A stretch of DNA of 63,449 bases from VFKU01 sp964620045 (GCA_964620045.1 CAZUJL010000025.1:1-63449), one strand, 5' to 3'; numbered from the stretch's first letter, positions 19,503 to 27,329 are shown. Numbers and translations: made by a program. The notes: generated by a model from the letters alone, not told the origin.

Positions 19503-19592
19503 TCGATTCCCTCGCGACGCACAGCGATGGCGCGGCTTACACCGGTAGCAGGCTGTGGTCTAAAGCGACAGAGTTAGACGTTCAGAAAACGT

Positions 19593-20018
19593 CTAGGCGA
19601 GGGGCGGCGCGCGAGGTGCTGTATCTTGCGGTAAATGGAGTTTTGGCGGTGGATTCCAGTCCGTCTGAACCGGATTCTGCTCAACCTGCTTGGCATCCGA
19701 CAACGGAGCCGCAGGAAGGACGGCAACGGCTAGAACCGGCAGCGTGCGAACTTTGGATGAAACAGTAACAGCCCCAAGTTCATGCCCGTGCGGCATTTCG
19801 TGGCCGTGATGGTGATGGCCGAGAGGCAAAACACGCGTCTCTGCTGAATCGGACCATTCGTCAGGCGACGAATCGTGATGATGATGCGAATGGGCTTCCG
19901 CCGCATGCTCAGCCGCATGGTGCCAGTACGCGCCGTGTTCGAGTGCCACGTGGACTTGCGTGCCGAGGCACAGCCACAATGCTAAGCAAACTCGAGATAT
20001 GCAGCGGGAAATCGCCAT
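19593..20018 (-). CDS. Histidine-rich secreted protein at the head of the efflux operon
   Basis: The protein is about 141 residues from the Met at 20018; an upstream Met at 20054 is also possible and neither has a good ribosome site. It has a hydrophobic signal segment (ISRCISRVCLALWLCLG). Dense histidine clusters follow: HHAAEHAAEAHSHHHH and HHHHGHEMPHGH. A Pro-rich tail ends the protein. Such sequences bind Zn, Cu, Ni or Co ions and resemble periplasmic metal buffers. Its position as first gene before the CBA genes suggests metal delivery or sensing. No catalytic domain is visible. Confidence 0.65.
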   Translation of the reverse strand: MAISRCISRVCLALWLCLGTQVHVALEHGAYWHHAAEHAAEAHSHHHHDSSPDEWSDSAETRVLPLGHHHHGHEMPHGHELGAVTVSSKVRTLPVLAVAVLPAAPLSDAKQVEQNPVQTDWNPPPKLHLPQDTAPRAPPLA

Positions 20019-20315
20019 ATCGAGGAGTTTACCTGATACTCGCCAGCATGACAAAACGGCCTAAATCCCTCACAACTCTCCCTGCGCGCTGCGTCGCAAG
20101 AATGGGACGTGGATCGCGGATTGTCTGCGTCTGGAAAAGTTCAATCGACGTCCTCTGTCCTGACCGGTTTCACTCTCTGGCTTTCTTTCAGTTCGGGAAT
20201 CTGTTGACGAGACGGCGCGCCGCCGGTTATCGTGACGCGATCTGTGTTGGAACGCTTTAGGATTTGGGCTGACGGCGTTCGCAGCGAAAGCGTCATACAT
20301 CGGGAGAGGGAAACT
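20019..20315. other. Divergent intergenic region between efflux operon and aquaporin
   Basis: This 297-bp gap must hold promoters for both directions. A weak candidate for the aquaporin is TTGACG (20204-20209) with TTATCG 17 bases later; a 10-bp palindrome CGGCGCGCCG (20213-20222) lies inside the spacer. No MerR-type long-spacer promoter or clear metal-regulator box was recognised, and no regulator gene adjoins the operon. Confidence 0.35.
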
Positions 20316-20942
20316 ATGAACAAATACGTTACGGAATTGATCGGTACATTCTTCTTGGTACTCACCATCGGCTGCTCGGTGCTGGCGGGCGGCGCGGGCG
20401 TGATTCCGCCGCTGGCGATAGGCTCGGCGCTGATGGTGATGATCTTCGCGGGCGGCCACATTTCGGGCGCGCACTACAATCCGGCAGTGACGCTGGGCGT
20501 GTGGATTCGCGGGAAGTGCGCGACGGCGGACGTCGTGCCGTACATGGCGGCGCAAGTCATCGGCGCGGTGTTGGCCGCGCTGGTCGTCGGCTTCCTGCGG
20601 CCGGACGCGAACCCGACTCCGGGCGATCCGGATGTCGCGCGCGCGCTGGCGGCGGAATTCCTGTTCACCTTCGCGCTTGTGTACGTCGTGCTGAACGTCG
20701 CGACGGCGAAGGCGAACGGCGGCAACTCGTTCTACGGTCTGGCGATCGGTTTCACGGTGCTCACGGGCGCGTTTGCGGTCGGTGATATCTCCGGCGGCGC
20801 GTTCAACCCGGCCGTTGCGGTCGGCATCTCGGTGATGGGTCTGTCCGCGTGGAACAACATCTGGATCTTCCTCGTCGCCAACTTCGCGGCGGGCGCCGCG
20901 GCCGGTCTGGCGTTCAAGGCGCTGAACCCCGGCGACAAATAA
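20316..20942 (+). CDS. MIP-family channel (aquaporin-like)
   Basis: The 208-residue protein has six hydrophobic helices and two pore motifs: GAHYNPAVTLG (Asn55) and GGAFNPAVAVG (Asn about 164). The start at 20316 has an ideal GGGAGAGGG upstream, so the longer open frame is not used. The residue after the second NPA is Val, whereas water and glycerol channels nearly always have the selectivity-filter Arg there. Permeability may therefore differ from a classical AqpZ. A strong bidirectional terminator follows. Confidence 0.88.
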   Translation: MNKYVTELIGTFFLVLTIGCSVLAGGAGVIPPLAIGSALMVMIFAGGHISGAHYNPAVTLGVWIRGKCATADVVPYMAAQVIGAVLAALVVGFLRPDANPTPGDPDVARALAAEFLFTFALVYVVLNVATAKANGGNSFYGLAIGFTVLTGAFAVGDISGGAFNPAVAVGISVMGLSAWNNIWIFLVANFAAGAAAGLAFKALNPGDK

Positions 20943-20960
20943 ATTCCGATCCAAAACAAT

Positions 20961-20989
20961 CCGGCCTTGGGACAATGCCCCAAGGCCGG
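20961..20989. terminator. Bidirectional rho-independent terminator
   Basis: CCGGCCTTGGG (20961-20971) pairs perfectly with CCCAAGGCCGG (20979-20989) around a 7-base loop. It is followed by TTCTTATTT on the plus strand and preceded by an A-rich tract that gives T-runs on the minus strand. It lies between the convergent aquaporin and thioredoxin-fold genes. Confidence 0.85.
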
Positions 20990-21006
20990 TTCTTATTTAC
21001 TATGAA

Positions 21007-22149
21007 TTATTGTTGCACTGTCGGCAGATCGAGCGGCTCGTAGTACGGCTTGTCGCCCAATTCCATGTACTTCTTCATCCAGTTCTGGCCGGCTTCCTTC
21101 GGCGTGAACGACCAATCCTGGCGGTGGTAGTTCCAGCTATCCGGCCGCAGCTCCTGCGCCTTCGCCCAGTATTTATCGGCGCGCGCGGCGTCTCCAGCGC
21201 GGTGGAAGTGATTGCCAAGCTGGAAGTAGGCCTCGGCCTGCTCTTGCTCGTTCGTGCGCGGAGCGACGTGCTTCGCAACTTCCTCGGGCGTCATGGCGTA
21301 TACGCTGTCGGGACCGTGCTCCACCCAGTCGCGCAGACCTTTCACGTAGTCTTCACCATTGACGGCCGTCGTCTTGCCACCCGGCGAGAGGGACACGTTG
21401 CTCGAATACGCCGTTTCGTTCGGGCGCACGATGCGGCCCTGTTCATCGATCCACACGCCCGTCGGCACGTTGACCATGTTGTACAAGCGGCTGATGACGT
21501 GATTCTCGTCCACCACCTGCGTGAACGTCGCGCCGCCGCGATCGAACCACTGCCCCGCGGCCGCCTCACCGCCGGTGTCTTCCGCGAAGGAGAGAATTTC
21601 GAAGCCCTGGTCTTTCAAATCCTTGTAGACGGTCTCCCATCCCTTGACGTCCATGCGGCAGCCGCACCACGAGGCCCAGGTCTGGATGAGTACCTTCTTC
21701 CCGCGGAAGTCGGAGAGGCGCACGGTGTTGCCTTTGCGATCCTTGAGTTCAAAGTCCGGCGCGACGGCAGATTGCAGGTAGCTCTGCTGTTCGGCCGGGA
21801 TTTCTCCGAAGCTCCACACATTGCTCTCGCCGTCGTACACGTACGCCTGGCCCAGCTTGCGCGCGAGAGCGGTCACGTTGAACCACTTCTGCCCGGTGCG
21901 CGTCACGAAGAGGTCGCTGTCCTCCGACTGCTTTACCGGCACGCAGATCGCATCGAGGCACGCGCCCTCGTCCTTCAGCTCAAACCCGTTCACCTTCGGC
22001 AGGTCCGCCGGTGCCACCCACAAATCCGTCGGATCGCTCAGCGTCTGCTCGACCGTCACTGTTTGTCCGTTGTACAGCACCGTCGCCGGCGCCGCCCACC
22101 CCGCCGCGCTCATCAGTACGCACCCCGCAAATGCCATCGCCGCACGCAT
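21007..22149 (-). CDS. Secreted thioredoxin-fold (TlpA/peroxiredoxin-like) protein
   Basis: The start at 22149 has AGGAG eight bases upstream. The 380-residue protein has a signal peptide (ending SAAGWA), a region of about 110 residues with two Cys (ACLDAICVP), and a TlpA-like domain beginning APDFELKDRKGNTVRLSDFR. The redox motif WASWCGCR is near residue 160. The C-terminal 100 residues resemble a TPR-like tail (QAEAYFQLGNHFHRAGDAAR). A CGC centre could act in disulfide reduction or peroxide/thiol chemistry in the periplasm. It is divergent from the Nramp-like gene. Confidence 0.78.
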   Translation of the reverse strand: MRAAMAFAGCVLMSAAGWAAPATVLYNGQTVTVEQTLSDPTDLWVAPADLPKVNGFELKDEGACLDAICVPVKQSEDSDLFVTRTGQKWFNVTALARKLGQAYVYDGESNVWSFGEIPAEQQSYLQSAVAPDFELKDRKGNTVRLSDFRGKKVLIQTWASWCGCRMDVKGWETVYKDLKDQGFEILSFAEDTGGEAAAGQWFDRGGATFTQVVDENHVISRLYNMVNVPTGVWIDEQGRIVRPNETAYSSNVSLSPGGKTTAVNGEDYVKGLRDWVEHGPDSVYAMTPEEVAKHVAPRTNEQEQAEAYFQLGNHFHRAGDAARADKYWAKAQELRPDSWNYHRQDWSFTPKEAGQNWMKKYMELGDKPYYEPLDLPTVQQ

Positions 22150-22295
22150 GGTAATCTCCTCGGTTTCCGATATCGCTCGGTCACGGATATAACCCGTCCA
22201 ACCCCGCAATCTGTTCCATCCTCTCACTGCAATCTGTTGCATTCAAGGGGGCTTCGGGATACCGTGTGCGCGGCCTCAACTGGAAGGAAATATCC

Positions 22296-23741
22296 GTGGC
22301 GCTGCCGCTCGATCCGCTCAAGCCGCAAGATTTGCCGCAACGCACGCAGGCCTTCTGGAAACTGACCGGTCCGGGCGCGATCCTGGTCGGGCTGTCCATC
22401 GGCGCGGGCGAGCTCATCCTCTGGCCGTGGATTATGGCGCGCTTCGGTCCGGGCATGGTGTGGCTGGCGGGCCTCAGCATCTTCGTGCAGCTTTGGATCA
22501 ACCTCGAGATCGCGCGCTGGATGATCTCGACCGGCGAAAGCCCGTTCACGGGGTTCGCGCGGGCGTGGCGCGGGTTTGTGCCGTTCTTCCTGGCGGTGAA
22601 TATCGGCATCCTGATGCTTCCCGGCTGGGCGCGCGGATCGGGCACGGCGTTGCGCATGCTGTTCTTCGGGCCGAACGCCGCGCAGGACATGGGCGGACCG
22701 GCGTGGATCTGGTCGGACTGGGTGTGGACGGCGATCACGTTCATGGGCATTACGGCACTGCTGTTCGGGCCGAAGACGTTTTATTCGGCGATCGAGAAAA
22801 GCATCTCGGTGATGGTGGTCGTCATCACCGCCGGCCTGATCTGGGTATTCATCAAGACGGCGAACGCGGAGAGCCTGGGCGATTTCGGCGGCGGCATGAT
22901 CAACTTCGGCCACATCGAGGTGGCCGAGGACTTTGGTTACATGAGCCTGTTCAGCGCGGTGGTATTCGCCGGCGCGGGCGGCATCGCGAACCTCTTCTAC
23001 GCGTACTACCTGCGCGACAAGCGCATCGGCATGGGCGGGCGCGTGCCGATGCTGGTTAATCCGCTGCGGCAGCGCGAAGAGGCGGACGTGAAGACGGGCT
23101 ACATCTTCCCCGATACCGACGACAACCGCCGGCGCTTCCGCGACTGGTTCATGTTCGTCAAGCTCGATCAAACGATTTATTTCTGGTTCCTCAACACCTT
23201 CACGATGTTTCTGTTCATGTTCGGCTCCGTGGCGGTGCTGTACAAACAGGGCATCGTGCCGAAGCAGTCGAATATTGTGTGGGAACTGGCCAACATCCTC
23301 CGCGAGACCATGGGGACCTTTGGCCTCTATCTATACCTGGTTGTTGCCGTGGCCGCGCTGCTGAGCACGCAGCTCGCGTTCATCGACGGCGGCGCGCGGG
23401 TGTGCGCGGACCTGCTGCACACGAACTACGCGAAGTTCCGCGCGATTCCACAGTCGCGGTTGTATATGTGGTTCGCGATCGGCGGGATGATCCTCGGCAC
23501 GGTCAGCACGGTGTTCTTTGAGAAAGTGCTGACCGGCTTCGATGTGATCCTGTACAACGCGCTGATCAACGGCGTCGCGATGGCGGCGTATGTGCCGATC
23601 GTTTTGTATATCAACTTTAAATATTTGCCAAAGTCGGTACGGCCGCGGTGGTACAACGTGCTGTTTGTTGGTGTGGCGGGTGCGGTGTATATGGCGTTTA
23701 CGATTTATACCGTCATTCAGCTTACGGGAAGCATTTTTTAA
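22296..23741 (+). CDS. Nramp-like (LeuT-fold) transporter lacking canonical metal motifs
   Basis: A GTG at 22296 with AAGGAA just upstream is preferred over the GTG 30 bases earlier, giving 481 residues with about 11 helices. The N-terminal LTGPGAILVGLSIGAGELI aligns with Nramp helix 1, but the metal-binding DPGN is replaced by an SIGAG-type sequence. The helix-6 MPH motif is replaced by FAGAGGIANLFYAYYL. Members of this divergent group are usually annotated as Nramp family. The missing ligands argue against Mn/Fe transport. A soluble insert (residues about 245-275, rich in charged residues) is also unusual. Confidence 0.7.
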   Translation: MALPLDPLKPQDLPQRTQAFWKLTGPGAILVGLSIGAGELILWPWIMARFGPGMVWLAGLSIFVQLWINLEIARWMISTGESPFTGFARAWRGFVPFFLAVNIGILMLPGWARGSGTALRMLFFGPNAAQDMGGPAWIWSDWVWTAITFMGITALLFGPKTFYSAIEKSISVMVVVITAGLIWVFIKTANAESLGDFGGGMINFGHIEVAEDFGYMSLFSAVVFAGAGGIANLFYAYYLRDKRIGMGGRVPMLVNPLRQREEADVKTGYIFPDTDDNRRRFRDWFMFVKLDQTIYFWFLNTFTMFLFMFGSVAVLYKQGIVPKQSNIVWELANILRETMGTFGLYLYLVVAVAALLSTQLAFIDGGARVCADLLHTNYAKFRAIPQSRLYMWFAIGGMILGTVSTVFFEKVLTGFDVILYNALINGVAMAAYVPIVLYINFKYLPKSVRPRWYNVLFVGVAGAVYMAFTIYTVIQLTGSIF

Positions 23742-23847
23742 CCGCAAAGAGCGCGAAGGAACGCGAAGAACTTCAAACACAATGAAACGAACTGACAGCA
23801 TCAAGTGCAAACCCTTTGCGTTTCTTTGCGTTCTTCGCGGTTAAAAA
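23741..23847. repeat. Inverted intergenic repeat (AACCGCAAAGA / TTCTTCGCGGTT)
   Basis: AACCGCAAAGAGCGCGAAGG just after the transporter stop is mirrored by TGCGTTCTTCGCGGTTAA at 23827-23844. The two arms flank about 45 bases. This family of degenerate repeats is common in bacterial intergenic DNA. The element lies between convergent genes, upstream of the terminator hairpin. Confidence 0.65.
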
Positions 23848-23852
23848 AAAGC

Positions 23853-23885
23853 ACAGAGGGCGGCTTTTGGAGAGCCGCCCTCTGT
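23853..23885. terminator. Bidirectional terminator hairpin with 13-bp stem
   Basis: ACAGAGGGCGGCT (23853-23865) pairs perfectly with AGCCGCCCTCTGT (23873-23885), loop of 7. An A8 run lies directly before it (23843-23850), giving a U-tract for minus-strand transcripts of the DUF1328 gene; the plus-strand U-tract is weak. Confidence 0.8.
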
Positions 23886-23947
23886 CGTGTCGGCGCTTGC
23901 GGTGCTTCACAGCAGCGTCGGCGCCAAAGTCTCAAAGCGACCGTGCG

Positions 23948-24121
23948 TTAGACGCCCGTTCGCTTTCCGCCCATGCCCACCACCAGCGACAGCAGGAAAA
24001 TTACCAGGAATACGAAGAACAGAATCTTGGCGATACCGGCCGCGGTGCCTGCGATACCACCGAAACCGAGAATCGCGGCGACCAGGGCCACCACTAAGAA
24101 CACCGCTGCCCAATACAACAT
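23948..24121 (-). CDS. Small membrane protein, DUF1328 family
   Basis: The 57-residue protein starts at 24121, where GGAGGG precedes the ATG. It consists of two transmembrane helices: MLYWAAVFLVVALVAAILGF and a second with ILFFVFLVIFLLSLVVGM, ending in GKRTGV. DUF1328 (YtjA-like) proteins are common envelope-stress-associated small proteins without a defined biochemical role. It lies 116 bases downstream of another tiny gene on the same strand, and that DUF6496-like neighbour is also of a stress-associated type. Confidence 0.88.
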   Translation of the reverse strand: MLYWAAVFLVVALVAAILGFGGIAGTAAGIAKILFFVFLVIFLLSLVVGMGGKRTGV

Positions 24122-24237
24122 GGCGTCTACCCTCCAACTGGCTTGCGGCGCCTTGGCCACTTTGCCGCGGAACCGCGCGCCGCTAAAACCGGCGAACCTT
24201 CGGTTACATCTCTCGGGCCGCCGATTCCAACTTCAAT

Positions 24238-24348
24238 CTATGACGATCTCCGGCGCGAAGAGGATCGGCCAGAGTGGAGTTCGCCTTTCTTATACTCCTT
24301 CATGACCTTGTGGACTTTTTCCTGCGCGCCTTTGCCGTACCGAGCCAT
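24238..24348 (-). CDS. Very small basic protein, DUF6496-like N-terminus
   Basis: A 36-codon gene with an excellent GGAGG six bases from the ATG encodes MARYGKGAQEKVHKVMKEYK followed by KGELHSGRSSSRRRSS. The first 28 residues match the start of DUF6496-type proteins. Those usually continue with a TSRKQAIAIGLSEAR-like segment, which is missing here. The gene is therefore either a truncated form or a short natural variant. The base composition and ribosome site favour translation. It was found by reading the strand directly and lies upstream of the DUF1328 gene. Confidence 0.65.
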   Translation of the reverse strand: MARYGKGAQEKVHKVMKEYKKGELHSGRSSSRRRSS

Positions 24349-24799
24349 GATCGGCCTCCTTCCACGGAGCCTCACTCGCTCTAGGTAACAACTCGACGAA
24401 AGATATGTTTCCGGTTCGCGCAGTTTGTGTCAGGCGTGGACTCCGCACCGCGTGCCCAGTCTCCCTATATATCTATGCGCGCGTGTTGCAGTCCGGGGAA
24501 AACAGTGGGCGCGAAACAAGGGTCAAGCCCAAGCGGCGGGACGCCGCTTCCACATTAAGGGCAGTTGCGAAACAAGGATGGCGTGCGAAACAAGGGTCGG
24601 CGCTTGGGAATATTCCGTTGGGTTCGCCCGAGCAATGCAACAAATTTGCTAGGCAATAGGGACATGCTCGAGATCTGTCTGGTTGGATTTTCTGTCATCC
24701 CTCCGGGACTCGACGCGTGTGGCGACCAAAAACCCACCGCTGAAGCGGTGGGCTAATTTCATTCGGCCCCTTCGGGGCGAATAGCACGAGCATCTCACT
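24349..24799. other. 451-bp intergenic region with repeats, no convincing gene
   Basis: The region holds three copies of GCGAAACAAGG-type sequence (near 24510, 24566 and 24585), a perfect hairpin AAGCGGCG-GGA-CGCCGCTT at 24531-24549, and the three-hairpin element at 24691-24790. Short open frames here lack ribosome sites or recognisable domains. It separates the DUF6496-like gene from the DUF2971 gene end. Confidence 0.5.
24691..24790. repeat. Three-hairpin repeat element, copy A
   Basis: Three consecutive short hairpins lie within 100 bases: TCCC-TCC-GGGA near 24698, CCCACCGC-TGAA-GCGGTGGG at 24733-24752, and GCCCC-TTC-GGGGC at 24766-24778. The linker GGGCTAATTTC is shared with copy B at 50469-50567. 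It directly follows the end of the DUF2971 gene. Paired base changes between the copies preserve the stems. Confidence 0.8.
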
Positions 24800-25741
24800 T
24801 CAAGCATTCAGAGCACGGAAAGCGATCTTCGACTTAGCACCATCAGCAAATGCTTCAAAACGTGCGACATGTCCAAGATCATACGAGAGAAGACTAAGAA
24901 TGTCGCGCCTATCTTCGTCAGAAGCGCGCAAACCAATATAAACTCCAGTTAGTTCTCTAGGATGAAATCCATAGTCGGAAAACAACCCTTCCTCTCCTGG
25001 ACGCTTGAACGAGGCCAGCCTCCATTCACGCTCGTGCGCCCAGTCCTTAGTCTTGAAATAGGGATAATCCTCAATGAACATTCTCGCGAATGCATCGCCT
25101 CCTGAAAGCGCATGGACCCATGCGTCCAAGGTAATCGCTTCGGGCGTCTCATTTTGGTATGTCACCCCGCGCGCTGCAACAAACACACTGTCAAGTGAAT
25201 CAACCGCCTCAAATTCGAGAACAAATCCTCTGTGATCGTCTGAGTAGTAGGCCCACATCGTGGTAACGTCGTTTGACTCTGCCAAACACAGAACGCGAAG
25301 ATTCTTGACCTCTTCTTTCCAGAATTCCTTGAACATCTCGAAAGATAATTTGGCGTCAGCCGTTGGAACAGAAGCATGGTCCGTAATATGTTGCGCAATT
25401 TCGTTACGAGCTGCCGAATCTACGTTACTAACAAATCGATTGACAATCCGTACGAGCGGATCTTTGGAATCTAGCTGAGGCTCTCGAATCGCGGTTGCAA
25501 AGTGTGCGGTAATGGCGGATTGCAAGTGGGATGCGTCGAAAGCCAAAGGAAGCTCTTCTGGAAGATCGAAAGGATCATTGAACCCTATTGGCGAACTCCA
25601 GCGTAATTTGCGAGTCGCCAAGATTATTTTCGCTACTTCGGCGTTGACATATTTGTAAAAAAATTTCCGATCGTGCTTTCGGTGGGGAGATTTATACGGG
25701 AGCGTATCAGCGTGAACCGCGCCCGACGGCACGACCTTCAC
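24800..25741 (-). CDS. DUF2971 protein
   Basis: The 313-residue protein has the DUF2971 pattern: FFYKYVNAEVAKIILATRKL, then SSPIGFNDPFDLPEE, and later the core VLCLAESNDVTTMWAYYSDD plus RGFVLEFEAVD. The function of the family is unknown; members often sit near defence or mobile genes. The start is a GTG overlapping the stop of the upstream flavoprotein gene (GTGA); the conserved domain begins about 25 residues later, so the first residues are uncertain. AT-richer codon use than the neighbours suggests horizontal acquisition. Confidence 0.8.
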   Translation of the reverse strand: MKVVPSGAVHADTLPYKSPHRKHDRKFFYKYVNAEVAKIILATRKLRWSSPIGFNDPFDLPEELPLAFDASHLQSAITAHFATAIREPQLDSKDPLVRIVNRFVSNVDSAARNEIAQHITDHASVPTADAKLSFEMFKEFWKEEVKNLRVLCLAESNDVTTMWAYYSDDHRGFVLEFEAVDSLDSVFVAARGVTYQNETPEAITLDAWVHALSGGDAFARMFIEDYPYFKTKDWAHEREWRLASFKRPGEEGLFSDYGFHPRELTGVYIGLRASDEDRRDILSLLSYDLGHVARFEAFADGAKSKIAFRALNA

Positions 25742-27135
25742 GGCAGCACCTTCCCCGGATTAAGAATGCCCTTTGGGTCCATAGTGTGTTTGATGGCGCG
25801 CATGAGGGCGAGGCCGGCGGGGCCGTGTTCGTGGGGCATGGCGTGGAGTTTGCCGATGCCGACGCCGTGTTCGCCGGTGCAGGTGCCGTCGAGGTCGAGG
25901 GCGGCTTGCACGAGGCGGGTGTTGGTTTCTTTCGCGCGGCGCGCGGCGGCTTCGTCTTCCATCGGGTAGAAGAGCGTGACGTGGAGGTTGCCGTCGCCGG
26001 CGTGGCCGATGATCTGTCCCTTGATGCCGACTTCGTCGAGGATGACGCGCGTGCGGCGGATGAGCTCGGGCAGGTGCGAGATGGGCACGGCGACGTCGGC
26101 CACGTAGCGCCCCTGGCCGGGGTGGTTGCGGATGAGGACTTCGTAAAAGTGGTGGCGCGCGTCCCACAGTTTCTGGCGCGACTCGCGGTCGAGACCGGTG
26201 GCGATTTGCTCGCAACAGTTGTCGCGGCAGATCGCCTCCCCCATTTCCGTGCGCGCCTTCACGCCGAGCGCGTCGGACCCGTTGAACTCCATGAACAGGT
26301 GCGGCAGCTCGGGGAAGTTCATCCCCTCGTCCTTGTTCATCATCAGGATGCCGGAGGTGTCGACGAGCTCCATCGCGGCGGGTTCGAGGCCGGAGGCCAT
26401 GATCGCGTAGACGGTTTCGACCGCGCGCTCGACGTCGGGGAAGGCGGCGACGATGGCGCTAAAGTGTTCGGGGATGGGCACGAGTTTGAGCGTGGCTTCG
26501 GTGACGATGCCGAGCGTGCCTTCGGAGCCGACGATGAGGTGCGTGAGGTCGTAGCCGGCGGACTGCTTCACGGAGCGCGCGCCGGTGCGCACGACGGTGC
26601 CGTCGGCGAGGACGACTTCGAGCGCGAGGACGTTATCGCGCGTGGCGCCGTACTTCACCGTGCGGATGCCGGCGGCGTTGTTCGCGATCATGCCGCCGAG
26701 GCTCGCGTTCGCGCCGGGGTCGGGCGCGAAGAACAGGCCCGCCTTGCCGAGGTCGCGGTTGAGGTCCTTGTAGAGCACGCCGGGCTGGACGGTGACCTGG
26801 AAGTCCTGCGCGTGGACGGCGACGACGCGGTTCATGCGCTGGAAATCGAGCAAGATGCCGCCGCGGATGGGAATCGGGTTGCCTTCGAGGCTGGTGCCCG
26901 CGCCCCAGGCGACGACGGGGATGCCGTGTTCGTTCGCGTAGCGCAGGACGGTGCTGACGTGTTCGGTGGTTTCCGGCCACACGACGACGTCGGGCATGCA
27001 CGCGGGCAACGTGGATTGGTCCCGCGCGTGTTGTTCGCGATCGCCGGAGGAAATGGACACGCGCGCGGCGCCGAGGGTTTTGGCGAGGGCGTCGTGCGCG
27101 CGCTGGATGGAATCGGGATTGAGGGCTACGGCCAT
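25738..27135 (-). CDS. FAD-linked oxidase, GlcD / D-lactate dehydrogenase-like
   Basis: The start at 27135 (MAVALNPDSIQRAHDAL) gives 465 residues. An FAD-binding_4 domain (about residues 45-180) contains the flavin segments PGANASLGGMIANNAAG and GSEGTLGIVTEATLKL. The C-terminal FAD-oxidase_C domain has GHAGDGNLHVTLFYP and GTCTGEHGVGIGK. The family oxidises 2-hydroxy acids such as D-lactate or glycolate. GlcE/GlcF partners are absent, which favours a D-lactate-dehydrogenase-like single-subunit enzyme. Codon use is strongly GC-rich, unlike the downstream gene that overlaps its stop. Confidence 0.88.
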   Translation of the reverse strand: MAVALNPDSIQRAHDALAKTLGAARVSISSGDREQHARDQSTLPACMPDVVVWPETTEHVSTVLRYANEHGIPVVAWGAGTSLEGNPIPIRGGILLDFQRMNRVVAVHAQDFQVTVQPGVLYKDLNRDLGKAGLFFAPDPGANASLGGMIANNAAGIRTVKYGATRDNVLALEVVLADGTVVRTGARSVKQSAGYDLTHLIVGSEGTLGIVTEATLKLVPIPEHFSAIVAAFPDVERAVETVYAIMASGLEPAAMELVDTSGILMMNKDEGMNFPELPHLFMEFNGSDALGVKARTEMGEAICRDNCCEQIATGLDRESRQKLWDARHHFYEVLIRNHPGQGRYVADVAVPISHLPELIRRTRVILDEVGIKGQIIGHAGDGNLHVTLFYPMEDEAAARRAKETNTRLVQAALDLDGTCTGEHGVGIGKLHAMPHEHGPAGLALMRAIKHTMDPKGILNPGKVLP

Positions 27136-27162
27136 GCGCGGATCATAGCGGATAAAGGCCCG

Positions 27163-27259
27163 GTGGACGAAGTGGACGTAATGGACGATGTGGACAGAAG
27201 GAAAAATAGCGCATGGTGCCCGTGGTGCCCACCATGTCCACAGAGTCCACATTGTCCAC
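27163..27259. repeat. Inverted arrays of a 9-bp TGGAC-type repeat
   Basis: TGGAC recurs every 9 bases at about 27164-27195 (GGTGGACGAAGTGGACGTAA, ATGGACGATGTGGAC). Its complement GTCCA recurs with the same period at about 27235-27259 (ATGTCCACAGAGTCCACATT). The two arrays face each other across about 40 bases. In-frame they would read as WT-x repeats, but no gene is evident. Confidence 0.65.
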
Positions 27260-27290
27260 TGGCGGCACCGAGCGACGTGGCTTGCTGGAT

Positions 27291-27329
27291 AAAAAATGAG
27301 CGCGGTAGCCGGGGGGTGCTACCGCGCTC
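27291..27329 (-). terminator. Strong rho-independent terminator for the pilin locus
   Basis: On the minus strand, a perfect 12-bp stem (GAGCGCGGTAGC with GCTACCGCGCTC) and an 8-base loop is followed by ATTTTTT. It lies 65 bases after the stop of the 58-residue gene and would end the pilin operon. A second hairpin (AAGCCGGTGG at 27334-27343 with CCACCGGCTT at 27366-27375) precedes it. Confidence 0.88.

Noticed and set aside
24405..24756. Short plus-strand open frames of 60-85 codons between the small-protein gene and the DUF2971 gene
   Set aside because: They contain direct repeats and no ribosome site or domain. Overlapping frames are equally open.
27163..27259. Coding sequence with WTLWT-like residues
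   Set aside because: The pattern comes from a 9-bp DNA repeat on both strands and has no start context or conservation signal.
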